Below are positions 8,525 to 17,854 of a stretch of 32,358 nucleotides of DNA, piece by piece. Below the pieces are notes generated by a model. That model saw only the letters and a list, made by a program, of their open reading frames with translations, was not told where the DNA came from and did not search any database. The DNA comes from Lachnospiraceae bacterium (lineage in GTDB: Bacteria > Bacillota > Clostridia > Lachnospirales > Lachnospiraceae), in contig JAUNIX010000033.1 in assembly GCA_030523275.1 (NCBI GenBank), forward strand, positions 1 to 32,358, written 5' to 3'. The translations under genes were made by a program, and so were the position numbers. The first letter of the stretch is position 1. Each line of letters starts with the position of its first letter.

Positions 8525-8552
8525 AGTGTATGTCTACAAAAATAGAATGTGC
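8525..8552 (-). promoter_or_regulatory. Sigma-E-type sporulation promoter of cotJABC
   Basis: Minus strand GCACATT (8546-8552), 13-base spacer, CATACACT (8525-8532). This matches the Bacillus sigma-E consensus KMATATT and CATACANT at six of seven and eight of eight positions. It lies 30 bases upstream of the cotJA TTG, so mother-cell expression is likely. Confidence 0.7.
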
Positions 8553-8577
8553 GAAATCAGCAATCCTATAACAGGAA

Positions 8578-8609
8578 ACAGGAGGAAACATTTTCTCGTT
8601 TCCTCCTGT
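8578..8609 (-). terminator. Hairpin terminator after topB
   Basis: Perfect 12-bp stem ACAGGAGGAAAC (8578-8589) with GTTTCCTCCTGT (8598-8609), eight-base loop. The plus strand has a T6 tail, the minus strand only TTTCC, so it is strong toward the right and moderate for topB. It insulates topB from the cotJ promoter. Confidence 0.65.
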
Positions 8610-8612
8610 TTT

Positions 8613-10709
8613 TTAAAGTTTTATATTTTTTAATGCATCTGCAAATCCGGTATTTAAAGGTTCTTTTGCTTCTTTCGCCTGTTTTTTCATATAACGCGCA
8701 ACATCTTTTTTCGAAACACCAGCACCTTCCCGCTCTCTACGCTCTTTAAATTTTGACATCTTTTCTTTATGTCCACAGCTACAGATAAAAGAGGCATCAT
8801 CACCTTTTCCCCAAAGTTCCATTTTCTTATGACAATTTGGACATCGAGCATTTGATAAAACACATAATGTTTCTCGATATCCACATTCTCTATCCTGACA
8901 TACGAGCATTCGGCTTTTTTTACCATTGACCTTTAATAATCGTTTCCCACAATTTGGACATTTTTTGTTTGTCAGATTATCATGATGAAATTTACCTTCT
9001 GAACCTTTAATCTCATCTACTATCTCAATCGTATAACCTCGAATCTCAGACATAAATTTTTGTCTGTTCAGCTTTCCATCTGAAATCGCTGTCAGTTTTT
9101 TCTCCCAATCGGCTGTTAATTCCGGCTGTTTCAACTCTTCCGGCACTAGTTTTAATAACTGTTTTGCCTTTGAAGTGGTATGAATGCCCTCATCTTTCTT
9201 TTCTAAAAGAAATGTACGGAATAATTTATCAATAATATCTGCCCGCGTCGCCACAGTACCTAGCCCCTTTTTCTCCATGGCAGTAAGCAGTGTTGCTTCC
9301 GTATAATATGCGGGCGGCTTTGTCTGACCCTCATTTCTTTTTAGTACCACAGATATTTTTTGTCCCTTTTTCACTTCCGGTATTTGACTTTGCCGTTCTT
9401 CTTCCTCTTCATAAGCGTCTTTCCATCCAGCTTTGATCGTTCGAACCGCTTTGCTAGAGAAATGCTCACCACAAATACTCGCTTCTAACACCATTTCCTC
9501 ATATTCATATGGCGGCATCAGTACTGCAAAAAATCTACGAACAACCAAATCATAGATTTTTCGTTCTTCCGATGATAAATCAGTCAAATTTACAAATTGT
9601 TCTGTCGGAATGATTGCATGATGATCACTCACTTTTTGATTGTTGACAAAATGACCGCTAGCCTTGATATTTCCTCTCAAAATTCCAGCAGCAATTTTAC
9701 GATACGGACCAATGCCACATGACTTTAATCGCTCTGGAATCGTTGGTACAATATCATCTGTCAAATATCTTGAATCTGTTCTTGGGTATGTCAAGATTTT
9801 ATGATGTTCATAAAGTCTCTGCATAATGTTTAATGTCTCTTTCGGCGAAAAATGATAGCGTTTATTTGCATCTCTTTGCAATTCATTTAAATCATATAAC
9901 GCTGGCGCATATGTTTTTTTCTGTTTGACTTTCATATGATCAAACTGCAACATTTCACCCGAAAGTTTCTTTTCTAGCTGACTAATCCTATCTTTGGAAA
10001 AACTGCGCGTATTGTTTTTGATATCTTTCCAGATAAATGTAATGCCAGCACCTTTTGCCTCAAGTCCATAATATGTTTGTGGACGAAAATGACGAATTTC
10101 TTCTTCGCGCTGTGCGATCATTGCAAGCGTAGGTGTCTGCACACGTCCACAGGATAATTGTGCATTGTGTTTACAAGTAAGGGCTCTGGTCGCATTGATA
10201 CCAACAAGCCAGTCTGCCTCCGCTCTAGACATTGCCGCCTCATATAAATGCTGATATTCTCTTCCATCCTTTAAATGATCAAAACCTTGTCTAATTGCTT
10301 TATCCGTAACCGATGAAATCCAAAGCCTCTTGATTGGTTTTTTATTATGATTTTTCAGTAAAATATATCTGGCTACCAATTCACCTTCTCGTCCGGCATC
10401 CGTCGCAATGATGATCGTATTAACATCTTTACGGTTCATCAGTGCCGTCACTGCCTTGTACTGTTTGGCAGTCTTTCGAATAACTTGAACCTGCATTTTT
10501 TTCGGCATCATTGGTAAATCTTCCATTTTCCAAGATTGATATTTTTTATCATATCCTTCCGGATCTTTTAATTCCACCAAATGTCCCAATGCCCAGGTTA
10601 CGATATATTTATCTCCTTCCAAACCTCCATTAACCGGTTTCTTGCAATGTAATACACGGGCAATGTCTCTGCCGACCGAAGGCTTTTCTGCTAATACTAA
10701 TTGTTTCAT
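8613..10709 (-). CDS. topB: DNA topoisomerase III (type IA)
   Basis: Type IA topoisomerase, 698 residues, which passes single strands to decatenate replication or recombination intermediates. The N-terminal TOPRIM starts with EKPSVGRDIARVL and contains the acidic ATDAGREGE motif near 102-110. The active-site Tyr is in LTYPRTDSRYL (about Tyr308). The C-terminus has two zinc-ribbon-like segments (CPNCGKRLL, later CPNCHKK with CSCG), as in Firmicutes TopB. It overlaps the upstream foldase-M15 fusion by four bases (ATGA) and is the last gene of that operon, an odd place for a topoisomerase. Mobile-element copies of topB exist, but no conjugation genes are nearby, so it is probably the chromosomal enzyme. 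Confidence 0.95.
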   Translation of the reverse strand: MKQLVLAEKPSVGRDIARVLHCKKPVNGGLEGDKYIVTWALGHLVELKDPEGYDKKYQSWKMEDLPMMPKKMQVQVIRKTAKQYKAVTALMNRKDVNTIIIATDAGREGELVARYILLKNHNKKPIKRLWISSVTDKAIRQGFDHLKDGREYQHLYEAAMSRAEADWLVGINATRALTCKHNAQLSCGRVQTPTLAMIAQREEEIRHFRPQTYYGLEAKGAGITFIWKDIKNNTRSFSKDRISQLEKKLSGEMLQFDHMKVKQKKTYAPALYDLNELQRDANKRYHFSPKETLNIMQRLYEHHKILTYPRTDSRYLTDDIVPTIPERLKSCGIGPYRKIAAGILRGNIKASGHFVNNQKVSDHHAIIPTEQFVNLTDLSSEERKIYDLVVRRFFAVLMPPYEYEEMVLEASICGEHFSSKAVRTIKAGWKDAYEEEEERQSQIPEVKKGQKISVVLKRNEGQTKPPAYYTEATLLTAMEKKGLGTVATRADIIDKLFRTFLLEKKDEGIHTTSKAKQLLKLVPEELKQPELTADWEKKLTAISDGKLNRQKFMSEIRGYTIEIVDEIKGSEGKFHHDNLTNKKCPNCGKRLLKVNGKKSRMLVCQDRECGYRETLCVLSNARCPNCHKKMELWGKGDDASFICSCGHKEKMSKFKERREREGAGVSKKDVARYMKKQAKEAKEPLNTGFADALKNIKL

Positions 10710-12340
10710 GTTTCTTTTCCTTCTTTTTCAAAATGTTGATAGTCCTGATGTGTATGCCAGTTCCCGCCCCAGAAAAATCCATGTTTTGTAAATACTTTAT
10801 ATGCCAGATCATGTTTATCAATCATAAAATTTGCATACTCTCCTTTACATGTTTTTTCGTCACGATCACGATAAGCTGTTGCATTCGCCGGCAATGTCTC
10901 ATTTGGATATACATCCGGATTAATTTTGGGATTTAAGTCAATCGCACGACCTAGTGCGTGGTTGGATAACGTTCCTCTTTTTGTCACACGATAATTGAAG
11001 CAAGAAGTATTATTGGCACGCATTGATGTTTCATCATCCCCATCATAATCATCGATCAATGTCATCTTCTCAATCGGATATTGATTTTGATATAACTCAT
11101 AAAATATCTCAACCACATCTTGTGCAATCGCTTTGTTTACCACTAGCTCACCACTTCGTACCTTTCCCTTCATATCATAATGTTTTACATGAACATAAGC
11201 CAACTGCTTTAATGTAATGTCCGAATTCTCCTGATAGGATTTCCCCATCATTCTTTTCTTAAGCTGGGAAGTGATACCATGATAATAAAAATCTTTTTGA
11301 TAAGTCACAGTATCTTTTGTTGTCTCCCTCTTTCTCTCAGTTGTTGTTTTCTCTACTTTGGGTTTTTTCTTCTGATACTCAAATTTTGTTTTTTTGATCA
11401 ATAAAGCTTCCACCTTTGATAAACGTTCTGCATAAGAAGATTCTCTAATGCGCTCCTGATCAGCAATCGCCTCCGCTATCATACGCTTCTTCACATTCTG
11501 CTCACAAGTTTCTTTCTTTAGAACTTTATATTCCTCTAACGTATAATTACAATATTCCGTTATAAACTGTTCCACATCAATATTTAATGATTTCGCATGC
11601 CTTTCATAGCTTTGGTCAAATTTCTTATCTTCTTCTTTTAAGTATGTCTTATCATATTTTTTTATTTTTGTCTTTTGAAAAAGTACAGACCATATCTGCT
11701 CTAATCTGTTTTTTTCAAATTCTTTCTCTGCTTTTTTCTCTAAATCCCTTTTTACATCATCATACAAAGCTTCTACACTTTCATATGATGTACTATTTTT
11801 TACTACACCATCTGTCAATGTATCCTTCGTATATAATTCTTTGATCGAATGTATTTCTACAATAAATTTAACCTGATGTCCGGCATAATTTTCATTTGTA
11901 TATGAAAATGGAAATTTCAGGTTTAATGTGACTTTATCCCCAGGTTTCTTCCCAATTAGACCACTTTCAAAACCATCAATGAAGGTATTTGAACCAATTT
12001 CTAGATCATAATCTGACTGCTTTAAATCCATATTCTTATGTTCTCCATCAAGATACCCCTGAAATGTAATATTTACCACATCACCTTTTTTGATCTTAGC
12101 ATTTTTGACAATCTTATAAACACTTTCAGCTGCCAATTTATCTTCCACAGCCTCTTCTAGTTGTTTATCTGTAATCTTAGCCTGCTCTGGAACTTTCACA
12201 GAAAGTTTTCGATATCCAGATAAAGTTAAGGATTCATTATCAATATCACCAGGTCTCGATAAATAAAATGCTGCTGCACCTGCGATAGCCGCTACGACAA
12301 GAAGCAAAATAAAAGCAATCACATATTTCTTCTTTTTCAT
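10706..12340 (-). CDS. Fusion: membrane-anchored trigger-factor/FKBP-like foldase plus M15 peptidoglycan peptidase
   Basis: 544 residues from the ATG at 12340, which has GGAGG eight bases upstream (an in-frame TTG at 12346 is too close). Residues 5-27 form one N-terminal membrane segment, so the rest should be outside the cell. Residues 84-168 resemble an FKBP-type prolyl isomerase of the trigger-factor class (KKGDVVNITFQGYLDG, GSNTFIDGFESGLIG). Residues 180-315 are helical like the trigger-factor C-terminal arms. After a charged linker, 348-540 is an M15-type metallopeptidase with SNHALGRAIDLNP (His461, Asp468) and HTHQDYQHFE (Asp533, His536), i.e. all three zinc ligands. M15 enzymes cut D-Ala or L-Ala-D-Glu bonds in peptidoglycan. 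The two modules are normally separate proteins. It lies 15 bp after the C39-like gene and overlaps topB by four. Confidence 0.82.
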   Translation of the reverse strand: MKKKKYVIAFILLLVVAAIAGAAAFYLSRPGDIDNESLTLSGYRKLSVKVPEQAKITDKQLEEAVEDKLAAESVYKIVKNAKIKKGDVVNITFQGYLDGEHKNMDLKQSDYDLEIGSNTFIDGFESGLIGKKPGDKVTLNLKFPFSYTNENYAGHQVKFIVEIHSIKELYTKDTLTDGVVKNSTSYESVEALYDDVKRDLEKKAEKEFEKNRLEQIWSVLFQKTKIKKYDKTYLKEEDKKFDQSYERHAKSLNIDVEQFITEYCNYTLEEYKVLKKETCEQNVKKRMIAEAIADQERIRESSYAERLSKVEALLIKKTKFEYQKKKPKVEKTTTERKRETTKDTVTYQKDFYYHGITSQLKKRMMGKSYQENSDITLKQLAYVHVKHYDMKGKVRSGELVVNKAIAQDVVEIFYELYQNQYPIEKMTLIDDYDGDDETSMRANNTSCFNYRVTKRGTLSNHALGRAIDLNPKINPDVYPNETLPANATAYRDRDEKTCKGEYANFMIDKHDLAYKVFTKHGFFWGGNWHTHQDYQHFEKEGKET

Positions 12341-12355
12341 GTTCAAAGCCTCCTA

Positions 12356-13750
12356 TTACTGTGTTTTCATGGAAGTACTTTCTATATCATTTTTCACTTC
12401 TTTTGCCTTTTTCGTATCCTTTTTTGATAATGGCATTAAAAAATCACAGTTACCGCTTACTTTCCAAAAAGATATTCCTGTTATGTCAGAACTCGTATGA
12501 TCCAATAATTCTGTAAGAGCATATTGCTTTTCATTTTGAAACTGCTGATCCGTGACAGTCGCCACCTGATTCTTATCAATGACAGTGATATATACAAACT
12601 CATCCTTCTCAATTGCCTTTTGATCTGTCATCATCATCACAGGAGTTCCAGATTGTACTATTTTCTTAATTGAATCCATATCTGTGTCACTTAAGACTTC
12701 ATATTCCAGTTTTACCTTTTCGCGTTCAGGCACAAATACTGTTTCTCCATTTTCTCCATTTCCTTTACCACCTTTAGAAATAACCCAAAACGGTCCACCA
12801 GCCGATGCTGATTTCGATTCTGCTATAATATCCTTTAGATTATATTGATAACGACTTCTCTTTCGGCTTCCCACATCCGCTACGGTCACATGATCTTGAT
12901 CATCAATTCCAACAAGAACCATAAAATGACCACCTTTTGTAAAATACCCAGGTCCCATTAAACATACAACCGGATTACCATCTTTTAAAGCTTCTCGAAT
13001 CTTATCTTTATCTCGTCCGACTCCTTCGCATTTCAAATTATATTCTTTTGCCAACGCCGGAATCAGTGAATGTGCAGAACCGGCACCAGAATAATAACCA
13101 TGTTTATAAGCCCAAACAGTTGTATCTATCGGTGTTACCCATTTTCCAGTCAAAGAAGTAATGACCACCGCCATACTTGTTGGTCCGCAACCAGAACGTT
13201 TAATCTGATATCCATTGTCATTCCAAGCTGCATCTGCCTGATTAAAATAGGTAAAACCATTAATGATTTCCTTTTTCCCTTTCATCTCCAAACTGTGATC
13301 ATGATAAATCTTTGGAATAACCTTCACAGATGACGTTTCTTCTTTTTCCTGTGCTTTTTTCTTATCTTTTTCTTTATCCAGCGCAACCACTGTTTTCTGA
13401 GTAATTTCTGTAATTTCTTTTACTTCTTTTTTTATCTCATTCTGCGTTTTCACCTCAGAACTTTTTGTTTGTACAGTAGTCGTGGCTGTTGTCTTTTTGG
13501 TTTCTGCCTTCTTTGTTTCTGTCTTTTTCTTCTTTTTCGCAGTTGATGCCGACGCTGTGCTAGGAGATGTAACCTCTGTTTTTTTCTCTTCGGTCTTTTT
13601 CTCCGTTGTGTCTGATTCTTTTTGTATCGTCTTCTCGACATTAAACAAACTATCTTCATTTCCCTCGTTCGCATATACACCTACAGACCCCAATGCTATC
13701 GTGAGCGAAAGGCTAACCGCCATAATCTTGATTGACCCGTAAAAATTCAT
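12356..13750 (-). CDS. Secreted C39-like cysteine peptidase with a degenerate internal repeat
   Basis: 464 residues. A signal peptide (about 1-27, ending GVYANE) is followed by a Lys/Thr/Glu-rich low-complexity stretch to about 145, probably a flexible wall-spanning region. Residues 160-327 form a C39_2-type papain-fold domain: Cys188 in RSGCGPTSMAV, His275 in KGGHFMVLVGI, Asp292 in VADVGS, the expected triad. Residues 355-433 align with 248-327 (for example IVQSGTPVMMM to ALKDGNPVVCL and ISFWKVSG to GPFWVISK) but GGHF is replaced by KDEF, so this looks like a decayed half-domain copy. Substrate unknown. AAGGGG upstream supports the ATG at 13750. First gene of the three-gene operon with the foldase-M15 fusion and topB. 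Confidence 0.8.
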   Translation of the reverse strand: MNFYGSIKIMAVSLSLTIALGSVGVYANEGNEDSLFNVEKTIQKESDTTEKKTEEKKTEVTSPSTASASTAKKKKKTETKKAETKKTTATTTVQTKSSEVKTQNEIKKEVKEITEITQKTVVALDKEKDKKKAQEKEETSSVKVIPKIYHDHSLEMKGKKEIINGFTYFNQADAAWNDNGYQIKRSGCGPTSMAVVITSLTGKWVTPIDTTVWAYKHGYYSGAGSAHSLIPALAKEYNLKCEGVGRDKDKIREALKDGNPVVCLMGPGYFTKGGHFMVLVGIDDQDHVTVADVGSRKRSRYQYNLKDIIAESKSASAGGPFWVISKGGKGNGENGETVFVPEREKVKLEYEVLSDTDMDSIKKIVQSGTPVMMMTDQKAIEKDEFVYITVIDKNQVATVTDQQFQNEKQYALTELLDHTSSDITGISFWKVSGNCDFLMPLSKKDTKKAKEVKNDIESTSMKTQ

Positions 13751-13807
13751 TTAAATATTCCCCTTTAATTATGTCATTTCTATAGTTTGTGTCATTCTAG
13801 CATTATA

Positions 13808-13836
13808 ATAATAGACCTCTTATCTGTGTTTGTCAA
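13808..13836 (-). promoter_or_regulatory. Sigma-A promoter of the C39-fusion-topB operon
   Basis: Minus strand TTGACA (13831-13836), 17-base spacer, TATTAT (13808-13813). It is a near-consensus vegetative promoter, giving a leader of about 50 bases before the ATG at 13750. Confidence 0.7.
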
Positions 13837-13916
13837 AAGGAATACTTCTATTTTTTATATAAATGTTAAATTTTTACTTTTCATTTTGTAATTATAGACA
13901 AATCTCCCTCTCTGTA

Positions 13917-14687
13917 TTACAAAATTTGATAATGGCTTAATGCATTCCAAACTCCGTCTTTCTCGACATCATCCGTGATATAATCGGCTTGTTGTTTCAC
14001 TTCTTCCTCTGCATTTCCCATCGCAACACCAATCTTTGCAAACGCAAGCATTTCTTTATCATTGTCACCATCGCCAAATGCCATGATCTCATCTTGTGAA
14101 ATTCCATAGTGCTGCAAAAGATGCGAAATTCCATTTGTTTTTCCACTTTCTTTTGAAATCATATCGATACCAAATGCATTCCATCGCGTAAATTTACAAT
14201 GTGGCATCTGCTCTAACAATTGATTCGCCTGTTTTTCATCAGCATAAACAATAAATTGATATACCTTCTCTCCCTGATAAACACCAATCTGACTTTCTGG
14301 AGCATGAACCTCTTCTTTTACACGTCTCACAAAATCATCCACATAATTTATGTACATGCAATCTTTTTCCACAATGATGACTGGCATTTCCTTCTTTTCA
14401 AAAACTGATGTCATATAAGCCAAATCTTCTGTGTGAATTGGAGATTCATATAAGACACGCCCTTTCTCATCCAGACAAATCTGCCCATTTAAGGTCACAT
14501 AACCATCAAATGGAATCCCTTCCATCGGAAGACTCTCAATCTGCAACATATTTCTTCCAGTTGCAATAAAGGTTCGTATCCCTTTTTCCCTCAACATTAT
14601 AATCGCCTTTTTCGCACTTTCTGGAACTTGTCCTGTTTTTATCGAAAGTAATGTGCCGTCAATATCAAAAAAAATTGCTTTTATCAT
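13917..14687 (-). CDS. Cof-type HAD-IIB phosphatase
   Basis: 256-residue HAD hydrolase with a type IIB cap, related to YbjI/Cof sugar-phosphate phosphatases. Motif I FFDIDGTLLS at the N-terminus, motif II FIATGRN, a Lys in ISKESGKTNG (motif III), and motif IV MAFGDGDNDKEML followed by GVAMGNAEEEVK are all present, so the enzyme looks active. AGAGGG lies about 11 bases before the ATG. It is 72 bp downstream of the ABC permease on the same strand and could be read through from it, but nothing links its role to that module. Substrate not predictable. Confidence 0.9.
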   Translation of the reverse strand: MIKAIFFDIDGTLLSIKTGQVPESAKKAIIMLREKGIRTFIATGRNMLQIESLPMEGIPFDGYVTLNGQICLDEKGRVLYESPIHTEDLAYMTSVFEKKEMPVIIVEKDCMYINYVDDFVRRVKEEVHAPESQIGVYQGEKVYQFIVYADEKQANQLLEQMPHCKFTRWNAFGIDMISKESGKTNGISHLLQHYGISQDEIMAFGDGDNDKEMLAFAKIGVAMGNAEEEVKQQADYITDDVEKDGVWNALSHYQIL

Positions 14688-14759
14688 AAAATAAGTCCCT
14701 CTTTTCCCATCTGGTCATTTATGTGAATTTGCTTCTATTCTTATCATACCATAGTCCAT

Positions 14760-17111
14760 TTAGGATTGCTCACTAATTATTTCCACAACCGACATTTCAC
14801 GAATTCGTTTTGAAGGTCCCCACATAGCCAGAATCAATGAAACTATCATAATCAACACAATCACTCCGATTTCTTGGAATGGCACTTGCCATACATCGCC
14901 CCATCGACTCGTTACCAGCAATTGAAATAAAATTCGATTGATTGGCATACCGATGAGACAACCCAAAATCATACCACAAGCCGTGTATACAATTCCTTCT
15001 ACTGATACCATTTTTATCAGTTGTTTTTCAGACATTCCTACCGCCCGCATAACACCGTACTCTTTCATTCTCGCAGAAACACTCATGCCAATGCTATTTA
15101 TAATATTAAAAATAGAAATAAAACCGATAATCACTAAAAATCCATACAAAAATAACGAAAAAGAATAATAAGCGCCTTTGGTATCTTGGTTACTGATTCG
15201 TTTATCAGAAACCGTTACACTTTCATCAACCATCAACCGAATTTTTTCTATATCAGTATCCGTCACCGAAGAATCCACCTGCACATCAATAACTGCATAA
15301 CCTGTTTCTCCGGTTAGCTCATGGAAAAGTTCTTCTGAACAGATCAAGGTCGTTCCTTTTACACCTTTCATATAAGGGCAATCGGATACTTCACCTGATA
15401 TATACAACTCTTTTGTTTTTTTCTTTCCTTTTAAAAGAATCTGGTTACCAACTGCTTGCTTCTCCTGCTTTGTGCGTACTGCCAACAGGGCTTTTCCTTT
15501 TATCACATCATCTAAACTTCCATTCACCATACTCTCTTTTGCCCATCCAAACTGATACTTCTCGTAGGAAAATAAATTCACCGTTACATCTTTTCCATCT
15601 ATGACTGCGGAAACTTGTGGTGCAAACTGACGGCCAAATACCTTCTTGACCGATGATAGTTCTTGTAGCTCATCTTTTAATTGTATTGGCAAGGAGCAAT
15701 CCAATTTCTTACTTGCCAAATAGATATCTGGAGCATAAGGCTTTAACGGAACGATCGCATGATGCATAAAATCAATTGCTGTACTGAATGATAAAAAGAG
15801 AATAATACTAAAAGCGAAGGAACCCGTCATCAAAACAAAATTCTTCTTATTTCCAAATGCATGATGAATACCAAGTGCGGTTTCCAATTTCCGTCGTTTT
15901 GTATCTGCCGATTTTCTTACCATCTGAATCGTTCCGGCATTGCCGGAAACAGCCATAACCGGAGATACTTTCGAGGCCTTTTTTGCTGGTGCTCTAGCTG
16001 CAAGCAACACGGTCAAAATTCCAATCACCACACCGAAAAAAACACCCGGTAAACTGATACCCAACACAGGCATTTGTGAAAACAGACTCGGACTTAACAT
16101 GCGAAGCATCGCACAGACGCCCCAGACAACGATCATTGCCAAACCCACACCAAGCAGTATGGCTGTTTTACACCAGCTTAATGCCTCCTTGCGAACAAAT
16201 TTTACCACCTGCTTTCTTGTAGCCCCGAGACATCTCATCATTCCAAAAAATTCTGTCCGCTGGGAAATATTGCTGTTTAAACTGGCTGTAATCATCAAAA
16301 TACCGGCAATGACAACTAATAATGCCAAAACACCCGCTGTCATGTAAAGCTTCATCATATAGGAATCCCTACTCTGAAATAGAAGTGCCAAATATTTTGT
16401 ATTTTGCACAATCTGTTGTTTTTTCAGCCCAAACTGTGCACAAATTTCTTTTAAGCTTTTTTGAATGTTTGTATATTCATAAAATTGAACATAAAAACTG
16501 GTATCTTTTTCATTGCCCGAACTAAGTTTTGCAAGTTTTTCATAACCATCCATATTAAGAAACATTCCAAAGGCATCTTTGTCTGTTAACATGGAGGTAT
16601 CCCCAATAAAACCACTGATGTAATAACTATATTGTTCTCCATCCGGAGCTTTTAGCATAATCTGATCTCCCACATGAATTCCCAGATGTTTTTTTGCACT
16701 CTGGGTCAATACAGCTGAACTGGCATTTTCCGGATATTGTCCTTCCACAATTTCCTGACCGGGAAACATTTTTAAAAAGGTATCATCAAATCCACAAACA
16801 GCCGTTTCCACTCCTCGAATCTGATAGCCTAAATCCAGCCGATAATTCAAAACTCCATACCAAGAAGAACATTTTATTTCTGGTCGTTTGGCAATCAAAG
16901 TCGCCTGTTTTTTCTCAATCTGTCGAAAATTTGCATGCCAAATACCATCCGTCTGCATTGCCTGCATTTTTTGTGCGCGAATCTCCATATCTGCCATGCT
17001 AAAAATAACTGTCACCAGAAAAACAGCTAAAATAATACATATTTTGGTCATTCTATTTTGCTTTCGATGTATTTTTGCGGAAATCGGAATCAGATCAAGA
17101 TAACTTTTCAT
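14760..17111 (-). CDS. FtsX-like ABC transporter permease, MacB-type fold
   Basis: 783 residues. One N-terminal membrane segment (about 24-42), a large extracytoplasmic domain, a first FtsX domain with three membrane segments (about 255-375, including FFGMMRCLGATRKQVVKFV), then a second membrane segment near 425-445, another outside domain and a second FtsX domain (about 655-775, YGVMRAVGMSEKQLI). The two FtsX halves each carry the EYGVMRAxG-like coupling motif that contacts the ATPase. It overlaps the ATPase gene by four bases (ATGA). Such permeases, next to a two-component system, usually serve in antimicrobial-peptide resistance or envelope stress by mechanical work rather than bulk export. 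The substrate is unknown. Confidence 0.88.
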   Translation of the reverse strand: MKSYLDLIPISAKIHRKQNRMTKICIILAVFLVTVIFSMADMEIRAQKMQAMQTDGIWHANFRQIEKKQATLIAKRPEIKCSSWYGVLNYRLDLGYQIRGVETAVCGFDDTFLKMFPGQEIVEGQYPENASSAVLTQSAKKHLGIHVGDQIMLKAPDGEQYSYYISGFIGDTSMLTDKDAFGMFLNMDGYEKLAKLSSGNEKDTSFYVQFYEYTNIQKSLKEICAQFGLKKQQIVQNTKYLALLFQSRDSYMMKLYMTAGVLALLVVIAGILMITASLNSNISQRTEFFGMMRCLGATRKQVVKFVRKEALSWCKTAILLGVGLAMIVVWGVCAMLRMLSPSLFSQMPVLGISLPGVFFGVVIGILTVLLAARAPAKKASKVSPVMAVSGNAGTIQMVRKSADTKRRKLETALGIHHAFGNKKNFVLMTGSFAFSIILFLSFSTAIDFMHHAIVPLKPYAPDIYLASKKLDCSLPIQLKDELQELSSVKKVFGRQFAPQVSAVIDGKDVTVNLFSYEKYQFGWAKESMVNGSLDDVIKGKALLAVRTKQEKQAVGNQILLKGKKKTKELYISGEVSDCPYMKGVKGTTLICSEELFHELTGETGYAVIDVQVDSSVTDTDIEKIRLMVDESVTVSDKRISNQDTKGAYYSFSLFLYGFLVIIGFISIFNIINSIGMSVSARMKEYGVMRAVGMSEKQLIKMVSVEGIVYTACGMILGCLIGMPINRILFQLLVTSRWGDVWQVPFQEIGVIVLIMIVSLILAMWGPSKRIREMSVVEIISEQS

Positions 17112-17800
17112 AATCTCATCCCTCCTAAATCACTTAACACACCATCTTCGACGCGCAAAACACGCTCTGCCTGAGATGTTAAATTCATATTATGGGTAAT
17201 CATAAGAACCGTTTGCTGATAATGTTTTGATGCTGTGCAAAGTAGTTCCATCACATCCTGACTACTTTTCGAATCTAAATTTCCTGTCGGTTCATCGGCA
17301 AGAACAAGAATTGGTCGTGTGATCAGTGCCCGTCCGATTGCCACTCGTTGCTGCTGTCCCCCTGATAGCTGTCCCGGTAAATGCTTCCTTCGATCCGCAA
17401 GCCCTAATATTTCTAACATTTCATCGACTTTATCTTGTTGTGGCTTTTTATAGTCCAACAAAAGTGGAAAAATAATATTTTGTTCCACATTCAGTTCTGG
17501 TATTAAATGAAAGGACTGAAATACAAAACCAATATTTTGTCGTCGAAAAATTGTCCGCTGATCATCATTCATTGCAAATAAATCTTCCCTATTTAAATAT
17601 ATTTTTCCGGAAGTCGGTTCATCCAGCCCGCCGATACAGTGAAGAAGTGTGCTTTTTCCAGAACCAGAAGTCCCCACAACTGTGGCAAATTCTCCTCTTT
17701 CAATTGAAAAAGAAACATCCCGCAGTGCATGTACTTCTGTCTCTTTTGTACCATATACTTTGTTCAAATGTTCCACTCTTAATATTTCCAAAATAATCAT
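17108..17800 (-). CDS. ABC transporter ATPase, MacB/LolD type
   Basis: About 230 residues. Walker [11 protein letters not shown]-loop [13 protein letters not shown], signature [15 protein letters not shown], Walker [13 protein letters not shown] and the switch His in MITHN are all intact. It pairs with the FtsX permease with which it overlaps by four bases. The start is uncertain: the ATG at 17800 lies five bases after AGGG, and a TTG at 17791 is nine bases after AGGGAAAGG. The upstream in-frame ATG at 17824 lies inside a palindromic repeat and has no ribosome site, so I reject it. An operator and candidate promoter occupy the 109 bp up to the kinase gene, so the transporter pair is probably its own transcription unit. 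Confidence 0.92.
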   Translation of the reverse strand: MIILEILRVEHLNKVYGTKETEVHALRDVSFSIERGEFATVVGTSGSGKSTLLHCIGGLDEPTSGKIYLNREDLFAMNDDQRTIFRRQNIGFVFQSFHLIPELNVEQNIIFPLLLDYKKPQQDKVDEMLEILGLADRRKHLPGQLSGGQQQRVAIGRALITRPILVLADEPTGNLDSKSSQDVMELLCTASKHYQQTVLMITHNMNLTSQAERVLRVEDGVLSDLGGMRL

Positions 17801-17817
17801 CCTTTCCCTGTTATAAT

Positions 17818-17853
17818 ATTTCATAGAAGTTGCAGTGCAATTTCTTATGAAAA
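17818..17853. repeat. Palindromic repeat element, copy C
   Basis: 36-nt core with arms ATTTCAT and ATGAAAA and inner AATTTC, matching copies A (7269-7304) and B (31950-31985) in length and in most positions, but without the full T6/A7 flanks. Located in the untranslated leader of the ABC ATPase gene. Confidence 0.5.
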
Positions 17854-17854
17854 A

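Noticed and set aside
8613..13750. Topoisomerase region as a conjugative element
   Set aside because: No relaxase, coupling protein, type IV secretion gene or replication gene is visible nearby; kept only as a possible origin for the operon.
17801..17824. Upstream ATG at 17824 as start of the ABC ATPase
   Set aside because: It lies inside the palindromic repeat with no ribosome site; the ATG at 17800 or the TTG at 17791 is better placed.
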